DNA from: Carposina sasakii
Lineage: Eukaryota; Arthropoda; Insecta; Lepidoptera; Carposinidae
Direction: 5' to 3'
DNA: 64,000 bases
Assembly (NCBI GenBank): GCA_014607495.2
Contig: CP053153.1
Location: 10,416,001-10,480,000, forward strand
Made by a program: the position numbers and the translations under genes. Of the stretch, positions 11,173-22,142 are shown piece by piece. A model generated the notes under the pieces. That model was not told the DNA's origin. It saw only the letters and a program-made list of their open reading frames with translations, and ran no database searches. Position 1 is the first letter of the stretch, and each line of letters opens with the position of its first letter.

Positions 11173-11429
11173 TATCATAAATAAAAGGACAGCGATTTCG
11201 GGTGAAAGATATCATACAGCACTTTTCGACGCTAAGAGCCATGCGATTTACTTTGCACCAACCGATCAGCGTGGTAAGATCCGCCTGAAGCCTCAGACAA
11301 TCTTCATGACTTGTAATTTTAGAGAATATCTTTAAGTCATCTGCATATAATAAGCAGCGGTTGTGAAGACATTTAACCAGGTCATTGATGAAAATAATGA
11401 ATAGCAAAGGTCCAGGATCTGACCCTACA

Positions 11430-12430
11430 TTCCAGATGTAACCATAACAGGCAGAGGCAGAAACCCCTGCAGCGCCACAAGGTGACTGCGGTTACTATAC
11501 TGCGGCACGTATTCTTTAGGATTTTATATTCTGTGTTTTCAGATTTTGCGGAGACCAAACTCTTTTAGGGATACCATAAAATATTCTTAAGACCAATGCT
11601 ACCTAATTACTACTATTTTCTTTCAGAAGCCATTCAATTTTATAATCTTTACTAGTGGTTGGTTGGTCTCAGGTATTGACAACCAACTGCCAACCAAAAA
11701 AGTATTTATTATTATTAAGAGGTAGTACAATTCTTCTTATTAGCTAATGCCCTGCAAAACTGTTTTAACAGTTTGACTGCAGGAGTGGAGTCTCTTTGAC
11801 CATACTCGTATTTATATATATTTATTTAGTTTTGCATCGTTACATACTATTAAAACTACTAGTAGGTTAAGTTATTCTCAGTATAATGATTATTATCTTG
11901 ATCATAACACGGTATAATATAAAGAATGCAACATAATGTTATTCTTCTAACTTAGCTCATATAAAAGTTCATGTCATTGCTATAAATTCCGGCTTATAGG
12001 AAATGACGATAAGTAAAGAAAAAATCTATTCTAAGCATTCGTAAAGCTTTATTTGCTTGATCATAGAACATTACAGGTTAAGTTTATAACAATATATTAA
12101 CTAGAATATCACAAAATAGTTTCCAAGGTTCGTATTGTTCAGTTCAGTCTTGCATAAGGTCAGCAATAATAGATTACACTGTTTCGAGATCGATTAAATA
12201 CATTTTTAGAAGAAAATGTCGTTTGATTTTAACATGAAAACTTAGTTTGAAAGTTGTTATTAAATTATATATAGTATTTCATCGAGATCATGAAGTATCA
12301 TATATTTTGTTCCGCCATAAACTTTAGATGAGCATTAACAAGTCGTGCCTAAGCTTGTAAAAGGAGAATGGCAAACTTTTGTATGCTCTTCTACATGATA
12401 CACAGTGTAATTAAGTTCTTTGTTTGTCAG
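11430..12430. other. Intergenic, no gene seen
   Basis: AT-rich sequence between the LINE fragment and the second cuticle gene. Short imperfect inverted runs (TGGTTGGTTGG, CAACCAACTGCCAACC near 11656-11695) are present. Nothing could be assigned. Confidence 0.4.
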
Positions 12431-12434
12431 CAGT

Positions 12435-14505
12435 TTAGTCGTCGTCCCGCCTGCTCTTTTTGGAGCGGCCTCGTCGCTCATCAGACTCGCTGCTGGAGCT
12501 GCTGGAGCTGCGGGAGTCCTTGATGTGCTTTAGAGGACGGGAATACTCCACCTTAGCATTGAAGCTATTGAGAAAAATTATGTATAATATAATTTTATTA
12601 TAATTAATTATTGGTGTAGTAAGTTTGTGCGCGCCTATCAGTACAAAGGCGTGGGCCTTTCACACCGAGGCTCATATTATTGAGATTACAAATTTATCTA
12701 CTGGTTATTTAGAATAAAGGTAACTCACGAAAAAATATTGAAGAGTAACAAAAATAGTGATTTACAACTTCTCTATCATCAGCGTCTACCTTTATATTGG
12801 GTAGGTAGGTAAGACAACTGTCAACTGACTGTATCAACCATGGTGGTAACCTATCTGTATTATTGTATCAAACTATGACTGTCGCTGTCTTCGTTATTAA
12901 GTTGAGATGATGTATTTGTACAGTAACTCACCCGCTTTTCTTATCAGACTGGTACTTGACGGTGCGCTTGCGACCATCAGGCTCGATGAGCCAGTACTCG
13001 CCCTTCACTACATCACCGACTTTCTCCTCTTTCTGACCCTTCTTGTCCTTAGTATGCGGGTCGTTTACATTGTAGGAGAACTCGTATTTGGGGGCCTGGA
13101 AGACAATTAAGTAAATATTATTTGGTGATAGGTCATTGCTATTGGGTATGATTTAAGCTGTCACCAATTGAAGTCGTTTTCTGTTTCCTTAATAATAGAG
13201 TTTGCCCCCAAAATAATAGATTTGTCACCAAAATCTAGTCACCAAACAATATAAAATCAGTTTCACGAAAAATCACCAACATGGAGATATAAGGTCTAGT
13301 ACCAAATTAATATTTTTGAATGTATTTTAATAGGTTTGTCCTAATAAGTATTAAAGCATTAAAATTAATTAAAAGTGATCACCAATAAATCATATTTTTG
13401 TCGCTAGAAATCGTCTTGGATTTAAACATGTAACGGCCGTCGCCGCCGCCTCATTCTTCTGACCTATATTGTCACATTCGGATCCGCCCAAACAGGTAAC
13501 CATAAGCAATTAGCTAAATTTGCAAGTATTTGGTGACAGATCTTGATTTTTGATCAGACAGATTTTGAGGACAAACCTATTATTTAAGTAACAAAACTAA
13601 TTGTGAGAACGACGTTTACCTATATTCAATCAATGCACTACAATTTCTTTGGTGATCCATCTTTTATTTTACATATATATTAACATTAATTTGGTGATTC
13701 ATACCTGGGAACACATTTGTTTATCTGAGAAGGAAAATATTTCGTGGCGATAGATCTAATTATTTGATGATACAACTTGATGACAAATATAAATTTTGAT
13801 CACAGAAAATACGAGTATAGTTCCCATTGCTAATTGCACATAATATTCATTCCTTAAAAGTTAGATGTATGTAATTTAAGTTCCATACATTTCACTTTAT
13901 TTTAATCGTCAAGAAGCAATCTTATGCTCTTAGTCAACCGAGGTACATACAAAAATTTAGAGACTCTGAGAGAAAACATAGAATGAGGTAACATATCGTA
14001 TATACGAGTAGGTAGAAAAAGTTACTGGGTTATATTTTAAATAACATAACTGTTACAGCTTGGTGCTTTTTTTTCGAAATAGTTCTATTAATTGTATTTA
14101 TAGATTTTTTAGTCTTACGCTTTTATCTTCTTCTGAAGATGAAGATGATGAGGAAGAGCCAATGCGGCTGCTGCGGATCAGCACCTTCTGGTCGGAGGTG
14201 GCCACACGACTCTGTGCGCACACCACCACTGCTAGAATTGTCAACACCTGGAAGTAAGGGACCAGTTAGTTTTTAATACTCTTATATCGATAAAAAGTGG
14301 TTTGTTTTTCTTATAAGGTTTCCCTTGGATTAAGCACAAAGCCGTGTTCACTACACACACAACAGTATTTTTAAAACATTGCGATATAAAATTGTAACAC
14401 CTTCCACAAATATTTTATTTGATATATATTACTTTTATTTCGATATTTTTGCAATGTTTTTTTTCATGTAATCAATAAAATCACACAATTCACCTTAAGA
14501 AACAT
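12435..14505 (-). CDS. Cuticular protein, R&R domain, poly-Ser/acidic (144 aa)
   Basis: Exons (minus strand) are 14494-14505, 14119-14247, 12932-13095 and 12435-12564, totalling 435 coding bases including the stop. Signal peptide residues 1-16 contain VLTILAVVVCAQ. Exon 2 then codes eight consecutive Ser followed by EEDKS, as in the neighbour at 4035-6675. The R&R domain starts at YEFSYNVNDPHTKD (residue 51) and contains [18 protein letters not shown], then RKRTVKY and KSGFNAKVEYSRPLKH. The tail is short: a second run of seven Ser, then ESDERRGRSKKSRRDDD. It is clearly a tandem paralogue of 4035-6675 but lacks that gene's long Lys/Glu tail. It should be secreted and bind chitin. Intron 2 contains the repeat 13143-13826. 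Confidence 0.92.
13143..13826 (+). mobile_element. Unclassified dispersed element, inverted copy at 56486-57150
   Basis: It lies in intron 2 of the second cuticle gene. From TGGGTATGATTTAAG to TATAGTTCCCA it matches 56486-57150 in reverse complement over its full length, with small indels. It is full of TCACCAA/TTGGTGA words and has a central GC block (GGCCGTCGCCGCCGCCTC). Both ends are TGGG.../...CCCA. TTGCTA near each flank is a possible TSD, but the other copy has none. Confidence 0.8.
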
Positions 14506-14565
14506 TATGCCGTTACTCAGCTGTGCTGGAATACTATATTATGAAGATTCTGGGTAAATCTCGTA

Positions 14566-14571
14566 TTTATA
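14566..14571 (-). promoter_or_regulatory. TATA box of second cuticle gene
   Basis: TATAAA on the minus strand, 61 bases before the ATG at 14505. No clear TCAGT initiator was found at the expected distance. Confidence 0.65.
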
Positions 14572-14599
14572 CTTGTTATAAATACACCAAAATTGGTTA

Positions 14600-15365
14600 C
14601 ATCCTGCTCTAGATCGAATAATAAATAAAATCAAGTAATTTCAGCTAATTCTCAGAGATTTCTCTTCATCTGAAGGGCGTGTCTGTTTCTGATCAATCAC
14701 TTAACAGGATCAATCACGTATCACTAATAGATTCTATTCTACATTCAATGAAAAATATAACTGCTAAATAAAATAAAATAAAAATTTCTTTAGCCTCAAT
14801 TAGCGTCAATTATTACTTTATTAGTATGTAGGTAATGTATGATACAATTTACATTACAAAAATAAGAGGAAGAACTACATTTTTTGTCTACTAAGTAATT
14901 AATTTCATTTTCATTACATATATCTAAATGTCAGAATAAGCAAATAAGCAGAATACGAAAACACAATAACCAATGCATTTCGTTAGCATTTCATTTGCAA
15001 TAATTTTGTACAATCGCCCAAAGAGTTTGGTTTTTTAGGTATATTTGTTACCGTTATTGTAAGTGCTAGAAGATGTAGTAAACCTAGGTTTACCCAGATA
15101 AATTTAGTGTTACCTAAGCTTTCTGGTTATAACCTATACCTGAGTATACCTAATAGGTTTATTCATAGTAACTGGATGTTAGCTAAGGGCGGGATGCAAG
15201 GTTGGGTTTACCAATTTTTAATAAATAAAAATCATAATAGTAATTAGCGCTAATAATTTATTTTGCTTGTTTTTAATATTAATTACAACATTGCACGAAG
15301 ATGAGCTTGTTTCAGTCTTGTTTGCAGATTTGCTCTTTGATTTTGACGACGATTGGTTTCTTGGT
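14600..15365. other. Intergenic, 3' flank of third cuticle gene
   Basis: AT-rich, with a CCTAGGTTTACC / GGTTATAACCTATACC rich patch near 15080-15140. I see no gene. Confidence 0.4.
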
Positions 15366-18300
15366 TTAGATTTGATGATGATGATGGGCCAGATGAACAT
15401 GATGATGAGGCGAGGAGTGGTGGACGATAGCGTTAAAACTGTGGACAGAAAATTTGCAATTTGTAATCTATTATCCGACCAAAGGCGTGTGATTTCTAGA
15501 TCATCGTCGAGGATCAATTAGGAAGATTATGGTGAGATGGAGGGTATAATCCCTTTATGACTTTTTTATCTAGAAATCTTTTCATTTAGGTATAATTTTG
15601 TTTAGTAGTACTACTCTATAGATTATAAGGTGCTAATAAGCTTGGTGTCTTATGGTGGTCCTGAACAAACCCCTTAGAGAATGGCTTACCCGGTGTGGTC
15701 ATCGGCGTGGTATTCCACCTTCCTGAGCCTGCCGTCGGGCTCCACCAGCTCGTACCCTCCCTTGACCACATCACCGTGACGCAGCTCATGCTGGGCCTTT
15801 ACGTCGCCGGTGTGATGGTCGTGCACGGAGTATGCGAACTTGTACTCGGGGAATGACTGGAAATAAAAAATAGTAGTTATGTACTGGTTTAATGTAGAGC
15901 TTTAATAGAATACATCAGTTACATCATATTGCATGCACTTCGACTAAGCAATTCAGGGCATCCTCTCAGGCGATGAGCTAGCAACTTGACACCGATATTC
16001 AGTGTTGCCAACCCCAGCACACGCTAAACTGTAGATATACTCAAAAAAAACTGTAGAAAACTGTAAATATCAAATTAATAAACAGTAAATCTAAATTTAA
16101 TATTTTTTAGGATTTGTCAACATCTGACTTACTATCACTACTACAGATTTGCATAATCGTAACTTTTTGCTCAACTTATAACGTTTACCGAATAACAAAG
16201 AATTTAATCTGACGAATGACGGAATGCACAGTCAAGTACATATATCTCGATTGTCAAAGCATCCGCGGGGATTTCCCAGCATAGAAATGTATAGATACCA
16301 AATCCCTGTTTCCCAGTAAGAAAAATAGAATATCAGTAAAACAGACATGGACCGAAACAATCTACGACTGTCCAATACTAACGTCATCTATTAAATCGAT
16401 TGATGACTATTACCTCAGGTTCGATGATAGTTGGTTTTACTGAAGCTGAGTGCACGGACTACCACGTAGCAAATAAAGGTGGCGCTAGAATCATAAGCAC
16501 AAAACTGTAGATATCGAGGCCTAAACTAAAAACTGAGAGAATTTCCAAAAAACTGTAGATCTACAGTTAAAACTGTAGGGTTGGCTACACTGCCGATATT
16601 TAACATTTGCCCCGCTTATAATCCTGCAGCTACCCCATTTTGGGACCACAGCAATGTGCCTATACGTGTGTCCTGTGTCTAAGTTATGTATAACTTATGT
16701 TTTCAAAGTTAAATATTATTTCGAAGTACAAAGTAGTATGGAGAATATTTATGCCTATGTATCTCGAATCTCGATTCTTTGTCTGCAAATTTATCTATAT
16801 TTACTTATCAAAATTATATCTAAGTGTAAAAATCTTTCACTCATAATCACGTATACAAAGTTCAATCATGAAATTAGCCAATACTAATGCAAACCAACTA
16901 CGGTAGGTACATGCAGGAAGTTACAAGCCGCAATGTAGATTATTTCGTCGCTTTAAGCCCTACTTATGTAATTAAATGTAAATATAAATATCTGGAGTAC
17001 CTTAACTGGGCTATGATTAGAAATAACTCTATTGATTGTAGACTGCAATGATCGACAAATACTGTGGTTTGGTTTTATGAGCTTGTGTTAAATCGTGAGA
17101 AAATTTTGGATTACAAGATCATCCAAGGTTATCACCAGGTAAAAATACAACAATAATGTTACCTATTAGAACATTATGGATATAAAGGCATGCTTGTTTT
17201 ATTGTAACACAAAACATATCAGTATGTATATTGTGTATCTATATAAGTAAATCATATAAAAGCCCCTGTCAAGTCTACATTACTGTATTTGCAATGCTCT
17301 TGCAGGGCGTCACTTGTACTTACTCATGTTGTAACACCAATCTAACTTGTGGCAATGCAAAAAATAGAAAGATTCCTAGACTGTACTTAGGAATGTTTAT
17401 AGAATCTTGTGCCGCCCACTCTTGTTAGGAGCTCAATGCTCGAAGTTGTTGACGAGTATGTTTACCTGGGACAGATGGTCAAACTTTGAGAATGAGGTAA
17501 ATCAGCGAATCCAACTCGGCTGGGCAGCGTTCGGGAAACTACGAAGCTTATTTGTGTCCAAGATACCCCAGTCCTTAAAGACGAAGGTATTCAACCAGTG
17601 CGTGCTGCCGGTGATGACCTACGGTGCCGAGACGTGGTCTCTAACTATGTGCCTCAAAAAGAAGCTCAGGATTGCACAGCGAGTGATGGAGAGAGCTATG
17701 CTTGGGATCTCTCTACGTGATCGAATCAGAAATGAGGAGATCCGTAGACGTACAAAGATCACCGACATAGCTCAACGGTCCAGCAAGCTGAAGTGGCAAT
17801 GGGCAGGGCACATAGCTCCATGAACTGATGGCCGATGGAGTCGGAAAGTTCTATAGTGGATACCAAATATTGGCAAGCGCAGCGTGGGAAGGCCACCCGC
17901 GAGGTGGACGTACGACCTGGCCAAGGTCGCGGGCGTTGCTTGGATGCAGGCTGCTTCCGACCGGTCGGAGTGGAGGTTGTTGGGGGAGGCCTATGTCCAA
18001 CAGTGGACTTCTCAGGGCTGTAAATGATGATAGAATCTTGAGAAATTGTGATTCGATGAAACAATCAGGGACTATATACTCACATAATGGTCATGATGCG
18101 GCACATGGTGAGGAACATGGTGAATAGGAATATGTGGTACATGGTGGTGAAGAAGAGGCACGTGGTGGTGGATCGGAATGTGGTGATGGATCGGAATAGG
18201 ATGGTGGATTGGCAGATGGTGGTGCGGTCCATCGTGCTTCTGCAGCTCCTGGTGGGACACCGCTGGGTGGTGATGGTGATGATGGAGAAGTGGGAAGATC

Positions 18301-18747
18301 GCCTGGCTAGCTGTTACCAGCGTGCAGATCGTTAGTACCTAGAAGGGAAGAATAGTTTAAAGTTTAATCATGACAAAAAAATATCTGAAACTTAAAAATA
18401 TTGGCAGAAAATATTAGCTACGATCAACCATTAATATCGAGAAATGACGGTGGAAACGCCTCAAATACGAGTAATGGAGGAATCAAACCACCGGTGGTTC
18501 TGAATTGGCTTTCAAGGAAACCGCGATTAGAATGCATAGGAAAGCAGAGATAGCAACTTTCGGTGATGCCGACTGTCAACCACACTTCATAAAATAAATC
18601 ATGTTCAAAATTTGAAATAGTATTCTATTACGTAATGTAGGTGAATATTGTCACTGCAATATTTTTCCAATTATAATGCGTTTGCTACATTTTTGGGAGC
18701 ACATAACTAAGGTAAACACTTCTCTATAAACTTACTTTAGCGAACAT
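15366..18747 (-). CDS. Histidine-rich RR-2 cuticular protein (168 aa)
   Basis: Exons (minus strand) are 18736-18747, 18084-18338, 15690-15856 and 15366-15438, totalling 507 coding bases. Residues 1-17 are a signal peptide (MFAK then [13 protein letters not shown]). Exon 2 is dominated by His: a run of six, then repeated PIHHH/VPHH units up to DHY. The R&R domain starts at [15 protein letters not shown] (about residue 93) and contains [20 protein letters not shown]. It closes with [18 protein letters not shown], an RR-2 signature. The tail is again His-rich and ends [10 protein letters not shown] count 47 His in 168 residues. In cuticle, His can bind metal or react with quinones during sclerotisation, so a hard or pigmented cuticle role is plausible inference. 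Intron 2 is large (15857-18083) and holds a hAT element and an RTE fragment. Confidence 0.9.
15950..16660 (+). repeat. Family A repeat split by a hAT element
   Basis: CTCTCAGGCGATGAGCTAGCAAC and GACACCGATATT lie left of the hAT insert. TTTAACATTTGCCCCGCTTATAATCCTGCAGCTACCCCATTTTGGGA lies right of it. Removing the insert and one TSD restores a normal family A repeat. Confidence 0.75.
16000..16592. mobile_element. hAT-like non-autonomous transposon in intron 2
   Basis: The terminal inverted repeats are CAGTGTTGCCAACCC and CAGTGTAGCCAACCC. They are flanked by a perfect 8-bp duplication CCGATATT (15992-15999 and 16593-16600). Subterminal CTGTAGAT words repeat on both sides (AACTGTAGATATAC, AACTGTAGATCTACAG). 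No transposase is encoded in the 593 bp. Confidence 0.93.
17410..18029 (+). pseudogene. 5'-truncated RTE-type LINE insertion in intron 2
   Basis: It codes the C-terminal part of an RTE reverse transcriptase: [58 protein letters not shown] and [12 protein letters not shown] stop then falls where the protein should continue with TDGRW, and the rest ([13 protein letters not shown]) is in other frames. It ends CTGTAAATGATG. The 11-bp duplication ATAGAATCTTG flanks it (17399-17409 and 18030-18040), which proves retroposition by target-primed reverse transcription. Confidence 0.92.
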
Positions 18748-18816
18748 GTTGTCTAAACACTTATCCTTTCTCAAGTTAGTAGACAATAATGTACACATAT
18801 GGCCATTTTCCTTCGC

Positions 18817-18823
18817 TTATATA
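18817..18823 (-). promoter_or_regulatory. TATA box of third cuticle gene
   Basis: TATATAA on the minus strand, about 70 bases before the ATG at 18747. Confidence 0.65.
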
Positions 18824-19201
18824 GACTGCTTAATTGTGGGAATAAATAGAGCAAAAATTCATTGATCAATTTCTCATAGATTGCCAACACCCTAACGTAA
18901 TAAGCTAAGGCTAAATTGCATATAAAAGGTACCCTCCGCCAATTATAAATGAACGATATGTTATTATTTAGGAATTTTTATTGATTATTCCGTTGATATA
19001 GGTAGTAAATAATGTAGCGTGAATCCTGTTTAGCTAACTATTACGAACGTATAAGGTTAGGATGGAGGTCATGAAATGTCTATATTCCATTTACGGTCAG
19101 TTCAATAATTTTCAGCATGCTATAAAATTAATTAATATTTTTGATAAATCATATTTCAATAATAACAAAGGAATATTATTATTAAGAATATAAATGTACT
19201 A

Positions 19202-19497
19202 GTCGACGCCCGCGACTTCGTCCGCGTGGAAATTGAATTGTAGCTTATATGACACGTTTGTCGGTTTACCAAAGCAGCGCCATCTATTGATTACTTACTC
19301 AACCAAGTCGAAAGGTATAACAGACAAATAATTAGCAATAAATTAAAATTGCGACTATAATTTGAGATTTAAACTATCCTATCTCTCAAGTTGGATCGAA
19401 CTGCACATGGTGTGCGAATTTTATTATAATCGGTTAAGTGGTTTAGGAGTCCATTGAGGACAAACATTGTGACACGAGATTTATATATATTAAGATA
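19202..19497 (+). repeat. Repeat with CGACGCCCGCGACTTCGTCC start
   Basis: The start matches the ends of 10201-11172 and 50955-51180. The tail has AATCGGTTAAGTGGTTTAGGAG and GTGACACGAGATTTATATATATTAAG. It is a degenerate copy of a widespread lepidopteran repeat type. Confidence 0.6.
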
Positions 19498-20773
19498 TAT
19501 ACTTTCTTTAAGTAATTATAGGTACTTGTCAAAAAGTGTGGAAAATTTTATACTGAACACTGAACGGAATGTCCCAATGGTTTTCACTTATTTACATTTA
19601 CCTACTACTATACGGTTTTCCGAAGACATGTCAACGCTAATCATCAAAGTCCACAGTAAAATGATGGTATAACGACGATCTACAACTGGTAAGCAATTAA
19701 AAAGTCGATGGTTACTCGAACTATATTAACTTCAAGTACGATATGAGGTAAAGAAAAATGTGAAAGATAATTTTCTATCTAAACATCTACTAAAACACTA
19801 TCTCAGCGGAAAAGCAATCCTTCAAAGGCTCCTGAATTTATAAAACTAACGGATTTTCTCTAGCTCTACATAATTTTCTATCTCTTGATCCATATTTCCT
19901 ATACAGACAGGAAAATTGGTTAATCAAGAACACTAAGAGATTAAAATTGGTTGGTTCTATATGTCCTATAGCGTAGCAAATACAGTACTACACAGTATTG
20001 TAAGGCCAATGTTACTCAACTGAGCTCATTGCATATATTCACATGGATATTAAATTGTATCACATAAGAAGTGCGACAATAACACTTTATATAGAGTACA
20101 CATATTTCACATATTAGGAAACTGCTATAAATTTTACATAAAATCCTTAGTATTTACGAGTATTTCTCAGCTTGAATGTAGTAATTGTGATAACTGTACG
20201 TATGCACATGTGCTAATCTGGTTTATATAAATATCAAAGTAGTCTAAGACTATGTAGATTTAATGCAGTGGAATAGCATAGTGTTCTTTAAAAAAATCAA
20301 TAATTATGATTATTTTTTATTAATTTTAGTGCAATAAGTGCTAGTAATATTTTGACTAAGGCTTGTCTAAGATAAATTTGTTTTAATTTTGCAGATGCTC
20401 TATCTATCTGGAAGGGATAAAACCGTGGTAGGCGAATACTTTCGACTAGTAACGCTTTATACAAAGCTATAAATAGAGCTAAAACTGAATTCGGATGTTC
20501 AACGACTTTATCTCACTCGGGTGAAGAATTTGTTCATTTTCTTATTAATATTTTATGTCTTTATTTATGTTCTATGTAAAAACTACACGTTGTATCGTAA
20601 ATTACTATAATAAAAAAATATCAAAAACTTTTAAAGTTAATAAAATTATAACATTTTCAATGTGTAGGTACTAGGTAGATATTATAACAGGAATCAATCA
20701 ATGATGAAAACTTTTCAGGATACGGAACATTAATTTATTAGCATGCACGACTTGGAGCGAATGAACCGTAATA
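19498..20773. other. Intergenic, no gene seen
   Basis: AT-rich sequence of the large gap between the third and fourth cuticle genes. No coding frame, inverted termini or promoter could be supported. Confidence 0.4.
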
Positions 20774-20781
20774 GTGGCGAC

Positions 20782-21272
20782 TAGACATAGAAGTTGTCGG
20801 GGCAATGACGTCATATTTCTAGTGATTGCCTTATCGATAAATGCATACTTATCGATAATTACAATGTTCCATATTGCAAGATATAAAATGTTACGTTTGT
20901 AAATCTGTAAAGCTAACATCTTCAATTTCTAACATTAAAAAATATATAATTACCTACCTATGCGTTTTTAATTTCTCGTTGAAATGTTTTAAATAAACAA
21001 TATTAGTGGATAAGTAGTTTTTAATTCGGAATTTTGGAGTTGGGTGGGTAATTAAACTTTTTGGATTTAAATATTTATGGAATCATGAATAGTCGGCATT
21101 TCTTATTATTTTAAATACGAATATTGTGGGCTAAGACATTTTGATTTTGGACATTGTGATATATACCTACCCAATAAATAGCAGTGATATATCGATATCT
21201 AGATAAGTCGATAAAAAACAGCATTCATTCCCTAGCAAATGTCAGATCGTGCCCCGACAACTCCTATGTCTA
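20782..21272. mobile_element. hAT-like MITE
   Basis: The inverted termini are TAGACATAGRAGTTGTCGGG, over about 24 bp. They are flanked by the 8-bp duplication GTGGCGAC (20774-20781 and 21273-21280). The interior contains TTATCGATAA-type palindromes. No transposase is encoded. Confidence 0.88.
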
Positions 21273-21299
21273 GTGGCGACTGACGATGTAGGCCTTAAG

Positions 21300-21414
21300 G
21301 CGCAAATTGTCAAATTCGCAAATTGTCAAGCGGTCGCAATCAGTCAATTTCGCAAATTGACAAGTTCGCAAATTGTCAAGTTCGCAAATTAACAAGTTCG
21401 CAAATTGCCAAATT
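21300..21414. repeat. Short tandem repeat, TTCGCAAATTGTCAAG unit
   Basis: About seven imperfect copies of a 16-bp unit (TTCGCAAATTGWCAAG), with one interruption (CGGTCGCAATCAGTC) near 21330. It begins 27 bases past the hAT element. Confidence 0.85.
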
Positions 21415-21890
21415 CTATTTATATTCGAGCAATCTCCAACTGTGAATGAATACCGTTTAAAAGCACATTCGCTATCGGCAAATTTGTAGGAATGCCGATA
21501 TCAGTTCAACGCCTACTGCCAGGACGCAAATAAGCGTCGATGGAATCTCTAGAAAACCTGGAAGATGCAAATACGTAGTCGGCGTCATTGAATGTAATGC
21601 CTAAATGCGGTGAGGTTTTTAGCAATTTCGATAATGAACTCCAAAAAGTATTTCGTACGCCGAATACCTATTTTCCGCAGATAATATGATGTCTTTTATC
21701 TGCACAGCGCCTGTCTTAAGGCGGATGTGGCCACCGGAACGAATTAAGAGCACGACCTTCAATATTTTTATTACAATGAGGTTTTGGTAATGGTATTTAC
21801 GTCTACGCCACGGTATACTTAGAAAAACTACCGTAGGCAATTGTTCTAAACATGAATGAAGTGAATTTTTGTTATATTAGTATTTATATA

Positions 21891-22142
21891 AGGTCTTTTC
21901 AAAATTAGTGATTATCTTTTGACACAAAACTAGGTAGGTAAAAAGAAACAACTTTTGCTATGGGACCAACTCCGAAATAGTGAACAAAAAAAATTAGCTG
22001 TTCCATACATTTCAGTGTAGTAATTATTCGAGATTGGAGGGAACAGCTGATTTTTTTTCAGTATTTCGGTGTAGAAAGTTGTTTCTTTTTACCTACCTAC
22101 CTTTTCGTGTCAAAAGATAATCACTAATTTTGAAAATATCTT
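21891..22142. mobile_element. Palindromic foldback MITE
   Basis: The left arm AGGTCTTTTCAAAATTAGTG...AAAGAAACAACTTT is mirrored by AAAGTTGTTTCTTTTTACC...ACTAATTTTGAAAATATCT. The symmetry continues inward (CCGAAATAGTGAAC against CAGTATTTCGG, GCTGTTCC against GGAACAGC). Nearly the whole 250 bp can fold on itself. The TSD is not clear. Confidence 0.85.

Larger units (their letters stand above)
9508..11425 (-). pseudogene. Jockey-type LINE reverse transcriptase, interrupted
   Basis: Read on the minus strand, 11425-11173 codes the palm, starting GSDPGPLLFIIFINDL. It includes YADD followed by LKIF and WCKVNRMALSVEKCCMISFTR. After a 972-bp insert, the frame resumes at 10200 with YNIDGTSLQ and RDLGVIFDDRLSF. 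It runs on through SKIEYASVIW and VQKRFVRIL to about 9706. A frame change near 9700 then leads into RYTANNPVHRMCRAYNDLYG, ending by 9508. The copy is truncated at its 5' side, frameshifted and split by a repeat, so it is dead. Confidence 0.85.

Noticed and set aside
15267..15521. Plus-strand open frame with Asp/Met repeats
   Set aside because: It is the antisense of the His-rich last exon of the third cuticle gene and its 3' flank.
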